DNA of 64,000 bases from Synanceia verrucosa (lineage: Eukaryota; Chordata; Actinopteri; Perciformes; Synanceiidae), in NCBI GenBank assembly GCA_029721515.1, contig CM056565.1:11968742-12032741 (forward strand), given 5' to 3'. Numbering within the stretch: position 1 is the stretch's first letter; every line of letters begins with the position of its first letter. The notes beneath the pieces are model-generated. The model saw nothing but the letters and a program-made list of their open reading frames with translations. It searched no databases and was not told the DNA's origin. A program made the translations under genes and the position numbers. Below are positions 1 to 12,345 of the stretch, one piece after another.

Positions 1-1684
1 CAATACCTCCATGTTTGAATTTTTAGTGCTGTCCACATTTATGTGGCTCTAAAGACGACAATGGCAGCGTGTTGATCCTCCTCGTTGATCCAGACTGAAA
101 TATCTCATTATTATTATTATTAATATTATTATTATTATCATTATTGTTGGTGATCCTGAGTTTTCCTGTCATGCCACAAGTGGGATGATATTTTTTTTTT
201 TTTTTTTTTAATAACTATAAAACCATAAAATATGAAAAATGTTCCCCTCAGAAAGAATTGTAATGCTGGTCCCTTATCTTTTCATCCAGCGCCATCATCA
301 AGTAAATTGTCTATCCTCATGACTAAATACCTGCAGTCTCTGCTGTACTTTGTCTCTAACTGTCAAATGTTAGCATGCTGAACACACCAGCTAATGCTGG
401 GGTTACAGCACTGCTATGTGCTCATAGAGCTGCTAACGAGGCTGCACACTATCTAGTCTCCTTGAATCTCGAGGTCACTGGAGCTCCATCCTGTGTGGCA
501 CCAAGACAAAATGTATCACTGTGACATTTGTCATAAGAAATCATTGATGGGTGTTTCATCTTCAAACAACCTGGAACGATACCATCCCATGTGCCAATAA
601 AGAAAGAGATTAAGATGAGATAGTTGTGACACTTTGTCAAGCTCATTAAAGAGAGAAGCACTTCAGACTTAATGACTTTTACTGGCACAGGAACAAGATG
701 GGCCCGCCAGTGTGGAAAAAGGTAAACGACCTCAGTGTCGTTCACCTCTCTGCGACTAATAAAGTTGTAAGAGTCTCAACACTCTTTAGAAAAGGTAAAC
801 CCTTTGAACCTTTTATTTTTACCATTCTCCAAGACTTTCTAATTACCAAAAATATTTCTATTTTCATCTTTCCCTCACTTATTTATATTTATAGTATATG
901 TCCCACTCTGTAATACTGACATTCTTGATCGATTTCTAAAGGATGATCTCTGTAACTGAAAGCCATCACACGTCAAACTAACTTACTGACTTCTAGTGAT
1001 TATTTGTTTGCAAAATGTGAAACTTTGACAAACATTTAATTAAAATTTTAACATTGAAATTAACAGGTTACATTTTTCTTTCAGTTCAACCTAAATATAC
1101 GTGACACCAGTTCAGCCTGCACGAGAGGGATGCTCATTACACACTTATTTACATTAATAATTCAGTAGTTACATCCTGTAGAGCTGTGGAGAGAATTGCA
1201 CAATGTAATCACAAACCAGTGTAAAGAAAACAATGTAAGATCATTTGCACTGATGGGCCTAATTATAAAATATTTTCCTCACAGCTTGAGCTCAAAGAAA
1301 AATGTCTTTTTATATTCTTTTATATTTACTGGGAAGGAAACAGCTCTTATACTGATGGCTCTCACCCTTTTACTTCTGACCTTTGAGATATTTTAATTAC
1401 TGTGATTTATGTCTGTGAATGAATGAGCCACCGTTACTTATGGAGGTGTTGTCATAAACTTGTAAGGCGTCATCCACCCTTCTTTGCTCTCTTAAAAGCC
1501 ACTTAAAGGGTAAAGTACACTTGCTGCTCCTGAAATCTGGCAGACACTGCAATGTCAAGGGAGTCAGTAGATCATGTTATTTTACAACTGATCAGATTTT
1601 ACTGAAGTTATTTCTACAAGGAGAGAAAGAGAGTTCAGTTCTTTTTTTATCTTCAGTCTATTAGAGAGGTATATATCTATTACC
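1..1684. other. intergenic / 5' flank of slc51a, no gene seen
   Basis: AT-rich sequence with a short TTA/ATT microsatellite near 105-140 and a poly-T run near 190-210. I see no exon chain, domain or RNA gene on either strand. AATAAAG-like hexamers near 600 and 760 could mark the 3' end of a gene to the left, but no coding sequence supports that. The last few hundred bases should contain the slc51a promoter and 5' UTR; no clear TATA box was recognised. Confidence 0.4.
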
Positions 1685-4362
1685 ATGGAGGAAACCCTCA
1701 ACAGCACCATTGATCCTGCTTGTTTACAAGAGCCTCCATTGGCTATCGACGTGATAAAGCGTAAGTGACCCACACCACCACATCCTGCTGGCTGAGACAA
1801 TGACAGTAACAGTTCACACAGCAGGGGCAAGCGTCTTAGTCCTGAATGCACCAGATTATATGCTGTTTGTGTGTGATTGTGTCTCTTCTATACTGTTTAT
1901 GTGCTGTGCTATGCAATAATCCAGTGTCCTCTCTCTGTTCTGGATCAGAGCTAGACATATTTGAATGGTGTCTGTACTCCATGCTCACCTTCATGGCCAG
2001 CATCTCCCTCATGCTGTACCTGGAGCAGTGTGTCTACATTTATAAAAAAATGCCCTACCCCAAGAAGACGACCCTTATTTGGATAAGTGGTGCTGCACCA
2101 GTAAGCATTTTAGTTTATGTTACAACAATGTTGCTCATTCTAAATCTAAAAATAGGAAAGTATTAATTATCAACCGCTTTATTTGTGAAACACAACATGA
2201 AATGTAAATGTTTGCACCATATTGCTCTGTTTCAGGTCATTGCCACCATGTCTTGTTTTGGGATGTGGATCCCGAGGGCAGTCATGTTCACTGACATGAC
2301 GTCTAACTGGTACGTTTCGCCTAAATAATAATGCATGTTTCACCCATTTCTAAAAAGGTAAAATATGTTTGTATTGACAGATGTTCCCTCTTCCGTTCCT
2401 CACTGTAAACATCAGTATGTGTCTGTTTCTTATGTATAAAGCTCGTTTGACATCAGCGTCCAGGTTATAACAGAAAACCATATCTTCTTTTATTGTTTCC
2501 CTCCATGTAGCTTTACTTAAATTTAAGTTTCAATCCAACAGTGTCCTGATCAGTCATGCAGGTCCAACTGACTGCATGGCCACTAGAAAGCCTTGTGTTC
2601 ATTAAATGAAGCACATAGCTCAACCAAACGTTTAATCATTATACAACCTGCATGCGCTCAATTCAAAGTAAAATATTGCAAGGAATCTTAATAGGCTGTT
2701 TGCCACCTGCAGTGTCCTCTCATGGAAAGAGGCAGGTGTGTTTTTATCTGATAAATCAAATATTAATTTTGCTCCCTTTAATTAAGCATCACACACTGCG
2801 AATCTAAAGCTCAGTGCTCCAGAGTGAGTCACATTACGTTACATTCACGCCCTCACTTCTCCTTCTCTGTGTAGTTATTTTGCAGTGGTGGTGTATAAGG
2901 TCTTGGTACTCATGATCGAGGAGTTGGGGGGCAGCAACGCTTTTCTGACGAGGTTTTCTGGTAAACCCTTCCTGATCAGGACAGGGCCGTGCTGCTGCTG
3001 CTGCCTCTGTTTACCCCGCGTGCCCATGTCACGGTATTTATACCTGTTTATCCAAATACACTCTGACTGTTACTGTTCTGGCTCCTGTCTTCTTTGCTGC
3101 ACAAAAATTTAGATTTTTATGGTGCTTATTTATATTCATGACACTGTTTGCTGTATGTTGTCTTATGATTATCTAATGTTGCACTGCCTTTGATTGGGAT
3201 CATTCAGGCGTATGCTGCTCCTCCTGAAGCTGGGCACCCTTCAGTATGCCATCCTAAAGACAGTGCTCTCTGTCCTCTCCATAGTATTGTGGACGAACGG
3301 CAACTTTGACCTCTCTGATGTAAGTGTTTGTAATGTTTCTCCACGCATGTGATATTCTGAACATTAAGTGAACATGACATGAAATGTTAAGAATTCTTTG
3401 CTTCTCTTTCAGCTGGAGATCACTGGCACAGCCATTTGGATTAACCCATTCATTGGTGTTCTCACTATCACCTCCCTGTGGCCTGTTGCCATCATCTTCA
3501 TGAACGTTAACAGCTTGCTACGCAGCCTCAATATGGTACCAAAGTACGCCCTCTACCAGGTGAGCCAATACAACCAATGCCATTATTGATGCTGCAGGGT
3601 CAGAAAGACAATCAATTTAAACTGTTTTTTTGAACTTTTAGTACACTTTTCTCAAGTTTATTGTAATGACAGATAAACGAGTTGAAAGGTATGGTGGGTA
3701 GAGCAAAAGAGCAATGGGGTTTATGTGAAATGTAGTCTTTTTTAAGAGAAAGTTAAGCACTATAAATTCACACTGCAGTTTTAACACCAAGGCCCCTTGG
3801 CTGTAGCTCCATTTGTTTGGTGCCATAGGATGGATGGATGGATGGATGGATGGATAGATAGAGAGATAGATAGATAGATGCTGAAAAAAATGATATATTT
3901 AGAGCTGCTAACGCAGTGCACTGCACCTTAAACTGCATTAAACTGCATGTGCTCTGTATGTACAGTATGTAACTAACCTAGCACTGATTTTCTCCTTAGC
4001 TAGTACTGGTACTGAGTCAGCTGCAGACATCGATCATTAACATCCTGGCCTTGGATGGAACCATCGCCTGTGCACCTCCCTTCTCTTCTCAAGCTCGTGG
4101 CTCCAGTAAGAAACATCTCTGAATGTCTGATGCTCACATGTGTGACCAAAAAAATCCACCTGAAACCCCCCCCCCTCTCTCTCTCCCCCCCTCTCCTGCA
4201 GTGCTGAGTCAGCAGATGATGATCATGGAGATGTTCATCATCACACTGGTTAATAGGCGTTTGTACCGTCGTACATATGACACACTTCCCTGTGAGGCGC
4301 ATGACAATGAACATAACACTAAAGTCGCCCTGCAGTCTGTGCTCCAGGAGCATGACGTTTAA
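1685..4362 (+). CDS. slc51a: organic solute transporter subunit alpha (SLC51A/OST-alpha)
   Basis: Eight coding exons: 1685-1760, 1949-2100, 2236-2309, 2875-3033, 3208-3319, 3413-3559, 4000-4105, 4202-4362. All have GT-AG borders and matching phases, giving 328 aa (human protein 340 aa). Seen in the sequence: a short extracellular N-terminus with an NST glycosylation site, a run of hydrophobic membrane segments, the FGMWIPR motif, a cysteine run (PCCCCCLCLPR) that is a hallmark of the family, CAPPFSS before the last segment, and a basic/acidic C-terminal tail. Family knowledge: with SLC51B it forms a facilitative transporter on the basolateral membrane of enterocytes and other epithelia, exporting bile acids and conjugated steroids. 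The start is the first ATG of exon 1 with a good context (ACCATGG). No slc51b gene is visible here. Nothing suggests it is broken. Confidence 0.94.
3831..3880. repeat. GATG/GATA microsatellite in slc51a intron 6
   Basis: Tandem GGAT units pass into GATA units, between the exons ending at 3559 and starting at 4000. Confidence 0.85.
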
Positions 4363-6193
4363 AAAGAAAAAAAGTGTGGAAAGACAAAGAGAGCGGAGGT
4401 GAACGCTGCTCTTTAATGGTGTATCTGATCTAAGTTAATAGATCCACAAAAAAGCCAAACTGGCGTCAGATGATGTAACATAGTTATATGTTCATGTTCA
4501 GTGTTTGTGATTTTTTTTGTACTGAAGTGTGCAGTAAATACTGACACAGTGGTTACATGTGTATGTATTCATTAGAGTGCCCAGGTTGCATACTGTTAAT
4601 ATACTGAGGATCTAAGCACCAAAACATACATTTGATAAAAAAAAATATTTTAGCATGACTCTTGTGTCAATCCATCCATCCTACAGTCATTTGTGCTCCT
4701 TGTAAATGCAGACTAATACTTGCAGAGACAATTTATTAAGGAAACTTAATCCTTATTCTTTCTCCTCTACAACCATGCACCAGTGTGACTCTACCTTTAA
4801 GTCTCTGACTGTGTCGTAACACAGCCTGAAAAAACAGCCAGATTTGTTCAAAGATTGCTGACCCACTTACTTGTTCGGGATAGGGAATACATGTGGATGA
4901 AACAGCAGCTTTATTTTCAGACTCTGTGTGCATTTACAGCAGTCTACTGAGCAAAATGTGCCATGTGCTGTTTCTAAAGCAACCACAAGAGGCTACGCTA
5001 GTTCTACCCCAAAACCAGTCACACTCCTTAATGCACATGACTCATTCATATTATTCCGTTCAAAAAGGAATACAACTTTTAAACAATATAAACCAAACAT
5101 TTCAAGCAAACATCTTAAACTAATCTAAACATGCAACTAACAAGATGCACAGGACTTCCTAAAACTAATCTCTATTTGGTTTATTTATAACTAAAGCCTG
5201 GATTAGAGGATTGCACTTCTTTGAATTGACATAATTATTATTATTGGAAAACCAGACAATAAGAGAGATCATATAGACACTGCTATACTAAATATAGTTT
5301 CCTTGCAGTTTATTATGCATTCATTCTCAAAAGCTTGTCTTCAACACTGCTGTTGACTCTGTAATGCTTGTTAACAGATCACGTCCTCCTAATTAGATTT
5401 TATTAGTGAACAGTTACCCATCACAGAATGCATTGCATTGTTTTTTATAGGTGTTAAAATTGTGCTTTTTTATTTTCTTCTTTTTAAGAATATGCAGCAT
5501 AGTAGATAGACTGAAAGAGGAAAATTTAGAAAATATTTATAAAATATAAAACTTAATTTCAATGTGATACATAGTTGCACTCCTCTGCAATAACTAGTTA
5601 TAGCATGGTATACATTTTTAACAAACTGAGTCACTGTAGGTTGCTGCAATGTGAATTAAATCTGCTCCATTAAAAGCCTGGACAGGGAGGTGCATCACAT
5701 TAATCTGGATGAGATATTTTTGTAAGGCCAGATCATTTGGAAATCAAAATTTGGCCCTATTAATGGAGTATTTGTCTTTGCTGTTATGTAAACAGAGTCA
5801 TCAGACAGAGAGGAAGCAATAGAGAGAAGAGAGAGAGGAAGGGAAAGCTGTGTTCAGGGTGGGTTGATGGCAGCCCCTGGCTCTGCATTGCTGACGAAAG
5901 CTGCTTAGCTCCTCAGTTGCCATGGCAACCAGGGAGAGCAGCCAGACAAAACCGAGGCAACGGGGAGGGGCTTTCAAGGGAGAAATAGAGGAGAAAGGGC
6001 TGGATGAGAACGATAGACAGAGGGAGGGATACAGACAAGCGATAAAGAAAGGCGCTGAGAGCAACAGATGTAAAGCAGGGCTGCAGAGATAGAGATAAGG
6101 TCTGGATATAAATGCTCACTCCCCTGGCTGTGGAGTAATAACAGCAGCAAGTGACGGGAGAATACAGAGAAACGGGGAAGGAACAGAGAGAAG
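4363..6193. other. slc51a 3' UTR, spacer and 5' flank of the AMER-like gene
   Basis: No canonical AATAAA follows the slc51a stop closely, so its 3' end is not fixed. The middle is AT-rich spacer with no convincing exon. From about 5795 to 6193 the sequence is purine-rich (many AGAGAG and GGGA runs) and leads directly into the ATG at 6194; this is the likely promoter and 5' leader of the AMER-like gene. Confidence 0.4.
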
Positions 6194-9013
6194 ATGGATG
6201 TACAAAAGGAGAACGTGGACCCCCCACCTTGTGAATCCCAGTCGAGCGGAAAAATCAGAAAAGGATTCAAGCTGTTTGGCAAACGCAAGCCAGGTAACAT
6301 CTTTTCTATTCGAAGCAAAGGTGATGGGAACAACAAGTCACCTGTTATCAGGAGCAGTACCACAGATGGATTATCAGAGAACGCTGCACCAGATTCAGAG
6401 CAGGAGCCGGACTTGGAAAAGGGACAGGACGTAAGTCAAGGAGAGAGGGAGCAGGCGGAGGAGGAGCCGCTTGGTGAAGATGGCGTTCTGGCTGCTGCCA
6501 CTGCTCCCCGTGCCTCCATTTCTTCTGTCAGCTCAGCCAAGTCCCTCAGCTTTCTGTCGTTGTTGAGGGGTAGCCGAAGAGGGACGGGGGACCGCAGAGT
6601 CCACACCATGTCCCAGCCAACGGGTCGGCAACGTCGTGGGCTCAAGGGTCTCTTTGGCAATGTTAAGTTCCGGTCAAAAGACAAGGAGGAGGAAACCCCA
6701 CCGAGCCCTCTTCTCATGTCGTCCCGCACCAACAGTGTGGAAATCATCAAAGAGGACCTCACCCTCACCCCAAAATCTCAGCCTCGCTCTCCAGACAGCC
6801 CTGAGCCTGACAAGAGCCTAAAGGCACAGGACAGCACAGCCACGTCCCCATCAGAGACCGTGACTCCCCAGGTGACGGCAGGCAATGTGAGTAGAACTAA
6901 TGAGCATGTGCCGCCTTCACCCACCTCTGAACCGCCCCTGGTCCCCGGTGATAACAGCCTGAGCTGCTTGCTTGCAGACATCTCCTCTCTCCTGACCTTT
7001 GACTCAATCACAGGGGGTGGAGACATCATGGCTGACGTGGAGGCAGAGTGGGGAAAAGCCAGCAGTCCCGTCAGTGCTCCAGGGACTGAATTCACACCAT
7101 CGTCCACATCTCTCGTCTCCAAACCTACTGTCTCATTTCCACTGACCTCTGTCCCTGCTACAACGTCAAAACCCTCTCCCGTAGCCGGCCACATGACCTC
7201 CTCGTCCCAATCCTCCACACCTCCAACAAAGACAACTTCAATGTCTTCGCCCATCGTCAAACCGAGCTCCATCATCACAACGCTGACCAAATCTTCTCCT
7301 TTGATGACTCACTCAGTCAAACTGAGCTCAGACTCAATGCCAGCCTCTGAGCTTCCTGCTAGCATTACAATCAAAACGACTCCCACGCCCATCGCAACAA
7401 AACCCTCAACTACCCCTGTAACATCAACCAGCCTTTCTGCTCCAATAATGTCTCCTCCTTTGGTGACTATTAAATCCACACTGAGCTCCACCTCTGCGAC
7501 CACGACAGCTCCACCGAACACCCCGGCCACTATAGTCAACCCTCCCTCAATCAGTCCAACTCTTAACTGTACGGCAAACAATTTGGCTTCAGAGATCACA
7601 GCATCTCCTCAAATTATTGCCTCAGTAAGTAAACCTGTTCCTGATGCTGCTCCTGTGCCAGCTAAACCTCTACCAGTAACCCATAGACCTCCCTCCCCTG
7701 TTAATTTTACCCAACCTCCTCCTGCTAAATTGGATTTAACTGGTAGTTTGAACCTAAAAACCTCCATTTCCCTCAAACCTTCCCTAGGTTCAGCTACAGA
7801 AGACCCTAAAGCCCCAGTGATGGTATCAGCGGCCTGTGCTGTTACAACCAAACCCCCCTCTCCCACACTAGTTATCCCCTCAAAACTGACATCAACTGCG
7901 AACTCAGGCTCAGTATCTGCTGCCCTTTCCCAACCTGCACTAACCTCGAGCACAATGGGCTTAAATGAGACACCTCCCTCCCTTGTGAGTGTCCCAGATA
8001 TTTATCCGTCCTCTACCCTGTCTGCCACCACTAGAACCCATCCCAGCCCTGCATCTGTCCCAACTCTATCTTCAACTCCTTTAGATAAGATTCCTCTCAC
8101 GACTAAACCAATTCCTGCACCAGCCTCTTCAGATAAGATGCCCTCTGCTCCCACATCAACTCCAACTCCTACCACTCCTGCTGTTGTTTCCATAGCATCC
8201 CCACCTCCTCCCCCTGTTCAAATGCAAGTTTCTCAGCCTAAATCCCCTCCTGCCCCTGCTCAGATCCCAATTTCTGTGTCTAAAGATCTGCCTGCCCCTG
8301 TTTGTATCCCAGTTTCTATACTTAAAGACTCTCCTGCTCAGATCCCAGTTTCTCAATCTAAAACCCTTCCTGCACCAACCCCTGTCATCTGTCCCATTAC
8401 TTCTCCTCCCTCCACCCCTGCAGCTTTGCCAAGTGAGGCCCCAGTCTCTTCTAAGATGAAAGGAAGTGGACAGGCGTCAGTTGACGGGCAACTGACCAGT
8501 CCCAGTAGCGTAGGTGTCCAGTCAAAAACAGAACTGCATAATGAGTCACGAACAAGCCTCCAGGGCCCCCCGAGAGAAAGCAGAATACCACAAGTAAAGG
8601 CATCAGGACTGAGTAAAATACCTGTAGTCGGAGGGGGCAGAGCAGGCAGGCTACCTGTCCGGGACGGTCAACATGCTGATGATGACGCGAGCAGGGACCC
8701 ACCTACTCCTGTGCTGGAAGAAGAGAGGCCCCACTTCAACTCACATGCAGGGAGCAAAGATAAAATCATTGATGTTGAGGCTAATGTGCCAACCTCAAAA
8801 CACACCCAGGAGGAGAGTCAGCAGCTTCCTCAGCCCAAAGTCCTCACCAGTTTACCGCGTGACTCAAAGATCCCTGTGAAGCACAGTGCACAGCCTCACA
8901 CTGCCTCCCAAATCCCTCAAGCTAAAGAACCCTCTCGCACCAAGATCCCTGTATCTAAGGTTCCTGTCCGCAGGGCTGGTACCAAACCTGCAGCTGCCCA
9001 GATAAGAAAATAA
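6194..9013 (+). CDS. AMER-family protein (AMER2-like), divergent, single coding exon
   Basis: One uninterrupted 939-codon frame. Near the N-terminus SGKIRKGFKLFGKRKPG, followed by RSKGDG, matches the basic membrane-binding start of AMER1/AMER2, with RGLKGLFGNVKF further on. Residues near 260-280 (SSLLTFDSITGGGDIMAD) match the conserved family core. Residues about 290-770 are Pro/Ser/Thr-rich with loose repeats. The C-terminus (TKIPVSKVPVRR) closely matches the AMER2 end. Family knowledge: AMER proteins bind PI(4,5)P2 at the plasma membrane, recruit APC and modulate Wnt signalling; AMER2 also binds EB1 through SxIP motifs. Odd: I do not find the APC-binding repeats or the DSYSGDALY motif, so APC binding is doubtful. 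AMER genes typically have an intronless coding region, which fits. A fish-specific paralog is my preferred reading; AMER2 itself is the alternative. Confidence 0.8.
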   Translation: MDVQKENVDPPPCESQSSGKIRKGFKLFGKRKPGNIFSIRSKGDGNNKSPVIRSSTTDGLSENAAPDSEQEPDLEKGQDVSQGEREQAEEEPLGEDGVLAAATAPRASISSVSSAKSLSFLSLLRGSRRGTGDRRVHTMSQPTGRQRRGLKGLFGNVKFRSKDKEEETPPSPLLMSSRTNSVEIIKEDLTLTPKSQPRSPDSPEPDKSLKAQDSTATSPSETVTPQVTAGNVSRTNEHVPPSPTSEPPLVPGDNSLSCLLADISSLLTFDSITGGGDIMADVEAEWGKASSPVSAPGTEFTPSSTSLVSKPTVSFPLTSVPATTSKPSPVAGHMTSSSQSSTPPTKTTSMSSPIVKPSSIITTLTKSSPLMTHSVKLSSDSMPASELPASITIKTTPTPIATKPSTTPVTSTSLSAPIMSPPLVTIKSTLSSTSATTTAPPNTPATIVNPPSISPTLNCTANNLASEITASPQIIASVSKPVPDAAPVPAKPLPVTHRPPSPVNFTQPPPAKLDLTGSLNLKTSISLKPSLGSATEDPKAPVMVSAACAVTTKPPSPTLVIPSKLTSTANSGSVSAALSQPALTSSTMGLNETPPSLVSVPDIYPSSTLSATTRTHPSPASVPTLSSTPLDKIPLTTKPIPAPASSDKMPSAPTSTPTPTTPAVVSIASPPPPPVQMQVSQPKSPPAPAQIPISVSKDLPAPVCIPVSILKDSPAQIPVSQSKTLPAPTPVICPITSPPSTPAALPSEAPVSSKMKGSGQASVDGQLTSPSSVGVQSKTELHNESRTSLQGPPRESRIPQVKASGLSKIPVVGGGRAGRLPVRDGQHADDDASRDPPTPVLEEERPHFNSHAGSKDKIIDVEANVPTSKHTQEESQQLPQPKVLTSLPRDSKIPVKHSAQPHTASQIPQAKEPSRTKIPVSKVPVRRAGTKPAAAQIRK
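8219..8400 (+). repeat. imperfect Pro-rich coding repeats in the AMER-like gene
   Basis: Three or four degenerate copies of a roughly 13-residue unit of the form S-K-x-x-P-A-P-x-x-I-P-V-S, in frame. This suggests the Pro/Ser/Thr middle grew by local duplication. Confidence 0.6.
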
Positions 9014-9907
9014 CACAATGGATTTAAATCAATCAGTGACACAGATTACAGCTTCAACTGCAGCTTTTTTTTCCTCAATATAACTGCCACCCTTTTTGTC
9101 ATGTTTCTAGACTGTAACTCTTGGCTTCACTACACCACAGCGACAGTAACAGAGCCAAGGAGGTTGATAGCACTCAAGCACAAAACATCTCCTCAAGGAG
9201 CCGCAGCAACAAGTCTGGCTCTTTGGTGCTGAGGCAACTGGACATGCACTCAGGAAAGGTTTGGGGTCACACCTGAACACACAGCAGCGTCAGTAACTAA
9301 GGATAAGCAAGATAAAAGCTCTTCTGGGACCTCAGTCACACACAAACAACACGGGCGAGTGCCTTTTTAAGGGTGCTTTTTCCGACCGACTCTCAGAATC
9401 AATCTTTTCTACAGTGCTTTTAACTTTTGTTACTCCCACAATTTGTAGGAAACCTTCAAATCTTCTTTCTTTACAGCTTTGATAATAACCGGTCCCTTTA
9501 CTTTTTATCCGTGTCAGGAGAAGAACAGCAGGAGCTCTATAAATTAAACGTAGCGACCAAATTTACATTCCACACCTATCTCTGGATGTATGTAGCAGAA
9601 AAAAAATGTGCCATTACCTTTTGCACAACATGTTGAACTGTACAGCGCCTGTGTGTCCGCCTGCTCATATGTAACCTAATCAGTTCTCACTGTGAACTAT
9701 GGGAGAGAAGGAGGAATGGAAATAGCTCCTTCCTGTGAATCGGACAGCAGCCATTAGGAATGGCACTGTGGACGTTTTGAGTGAGACAGAAGGGATGATA
9801 AGAAGAGATCTCTCGTACACTGGCACATCTTTATCCCACTTATACTCGGATGAGAACAGTATCTCTGTGTATAGTCTCATCTATGTTGTCCTGTTTCCTA
9901 TTTAATC

Positions 9908-9913
9908 AATAAA
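9908..9913 (+). other. poly(A) signal of the AMER-like gene
   Basis: AATAAA about 0.9 kb after the stop codon, the first canonical signal downstream on this strand. It would give a 3' UTR of about 900 nt. Confidence 0.6.
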
Positions 9914-9929
9914 ACAGTATGGGTATTTA

Positions 9930-12050
9930 CAAGATGAGATCTGTTTTAAGTTGTGAATTATATCCTGCATGTTTCCAATATTGGGGCAGTTTGATCACAT
10001 ATGAAAAGGTTTACTGCTTAAGTGGGATCGTCTCTTGAAATAATTTGACGTGGAGGGAAATTAAAAGTTAAAGCTCAGAGTAAAAGGATATGACAAACAT
10101 TTTGTATTTTCACTGATGGCTCACAGAGCCTGGAGCATACTCATAGGAATATCATCCACACTCAAAGCTCACTGACCTGAAAAGTGAGCACATGAATGTC
10201 AGTGAAGGCCGGCCAATCAGCTGCCAGGGAAAACGCTTAACATGCATACCTTACTATCAGGAAAGGGGTTAGGGAATGTGTGTCATTGCTATTCTTAGTG
10301 TGAAATGCACCCGATGGATGTGCTGCTTAATGCCTGAGCGGATCATTTGATTTGGACTTTTAGTCAGTTTGGTATCACTGCAGAAAAGAACTAAATGCCT
10401 GATAGAAAAAAAACACATCTGTAATGTTGCACAAAGGCAGAAAACAGGAAAAGTAAGAAACAGCTACCAGTGCACGGTGACAGTGAAACCCTACAATAAG
10501 GATGGGACACTGATCTGAGTCATGGGGTAATAAAGTTAAGAGGAATAGGGCTTAAAAACAAAAAGATGAATTTCCTACAAAAACAAGCAGTGCGGAGGTG
10601 ACACAAAAAGACCTCTGTGTATTTCAGGAAGCCAGAGGCTGCAGGCTGTGAAGAGGGGACCGTCATTTGCCTGAGAAAAACACGAGGATTCACCACATCA
10701 GGTGCTGATAGAGGGAAAAGAACAGTTTCCACCCGAGGTCTGCCTCTTGGTAACACCTGCGATTAAAATGTTCAAAAAAGAGGCTTAAACAGCATAACAG
10801 GCATGATCAGAGCAGAGATCAGGCCGGTTATGAGGGTTCACATTGTGACACAGTGTGATAAATTACACTGTATTCTCCATTACAGCATACAGTATGACCA
10901 TGTATCCTGTATTTATGAAGAGGACTCTGAAACAGGCATGTTCAGTGAATGCTGCCTTTTGTTAGCGTCCATTCACATGATTTTCCAGCGATGAGTTTTT
11001 TATGCTTATAAGTGCGAGTGACAATAGCCTTGATTGAGGGACAAACCAGGGAATATGCTGGAATAAACTTTTGAGCAATATTGCACAAGCTGTTCTGTTA
11101 TAGCTGCTTGTTTGTGTCTTTAAGGCCAGCCCCTTGCCCCAAATATGTTACACCAATCACAGCACCCTTAATGCACCGAGGCCACCCTGGCTTTCTATGA
11201 GCTGCGTGAGTTTGTGTCTGCTTCTGCCTGTGGAGAGACGACGTGCCTCTTCAGGACCTAATTTAGCATGCTTCGTTCTGTGTTTCCATGCCAACCCCAC
11301 TAGGTCAACCAATGAGAGGCTGCGAGCGTTGAGAGGAGGGGTTTAAAAACATGAGTGCCTTAATGAGCACACTCACAGTATACATGCTAATGAGAGCAGT
11401 TATTTCCTCATAGACTACGATAAATGGAATTATTGTATGACAGGAAATAAGAGCATCATAATATTGCGTCATTGTAATTTTGAGACATATTTTACGTAGA
11501 TTATCAGTTTGCCTCTCAACTCTGTCTTTGCATTGACCTGAGCTGAACCAGCCGCATGGAGAGAGAGAGAAGCTGAATTTCCTGTCTGCAGTAAAAACCA
11601 TCCTACAAACATGAAGGCTAAAAGAAACATATTGTGACATATTGAAAAAATGATAAACCTAACTGTAGATTACAAAACATTCCCAGAAAATTTCTGAGAC
11701 ATTTCAACATTTTTCAGATATGTCAGTTGATGACTTAGCACTGCATGCCACAGTAATGGTGTCACTGGCTCTTTGTCTGTGAGAAAAATCAAAGGTCAGC
11801 TCCTTTCAAACTTTTAAGGATGTAGTTAAGCTTCACTACAGGGCCACTGATTCCCATGACGATACATTACATAACATAATGTAAAAATACAGCCATGATA
11901 AATATCCATGGGAAACCACATCGTCTTGCTATGTTGGGATTCATAAAGCTTCTTTTCAGTGCAAATCACTGTCAATTTATCCCCCACGATCATAAAAATA
12001 CATTATAATGTTCATGTTCAACAGGCAGAGTAACCATAATATTTGACAAA
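9930..12050. other. intergenic between two convergent genes
   Basis: Spacer between the 3' ends of the AMER-like gene (+) and phldb2 (-). I see no exon chain, RNA gene or clear transposon. Confidence 0.4.
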
Positions 12051-12071
12051 TATGATTCATAATTAAAATCA

Positions 12072-12077
12072 TTTATT
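12072..12077 (-). other. phldb2: candidate poly(A) signal of phldb2
   Basis: AATAAA on the minus strand about 1.7 kb past the phldb2 stop. I noticed no closer canonical signal, so a long 3' UTR (12.05-13.75 kb) containing the TA/TG microsatellite is implied. Confidence 0.4.
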
Positions 12078-12163
12078 CTTAATCATATTGAAACACAATT
12101 GTCAATAAAAACAACTTTAGCATAGAGTTGACTAAAATTACCATTGTCCATACACAAAATATA

Positions 12164-12345
12164 ATGTATATATGTATATACATATATATGTGTATATATA
12201 TATATATATATGCACATATACAAATATATACGTATATATGTGTATATGTGTATACACATATACCTACATATGTGTATATATATACACACATATGTATATA
12301 TGTGTATATATGTATATATATATGTATATATACATAAATATAGTT
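12164..12345. repeat. compound TA/TG microsatellite
   Basis: About 180 bp of alternating TATA, TGTATA and CACATA units. Because the sequence is low complexity it is open in several frames on both strands, but those frames are not genes. Confidence 0.9.

Noticed and set aside
5801..6363. Antisense frames rich in Ser, Leu and Pro before the AMER-like gene
   Set aside because: They arise from the purine-rich leader read on the opposite strand.
6436..8702. Antisense open frames opposite the AMER-like gene
   Set aside because: Shadows caused by Pro/Ser/Thr codon bias of the sense frame; no homology and overlapping different frames.
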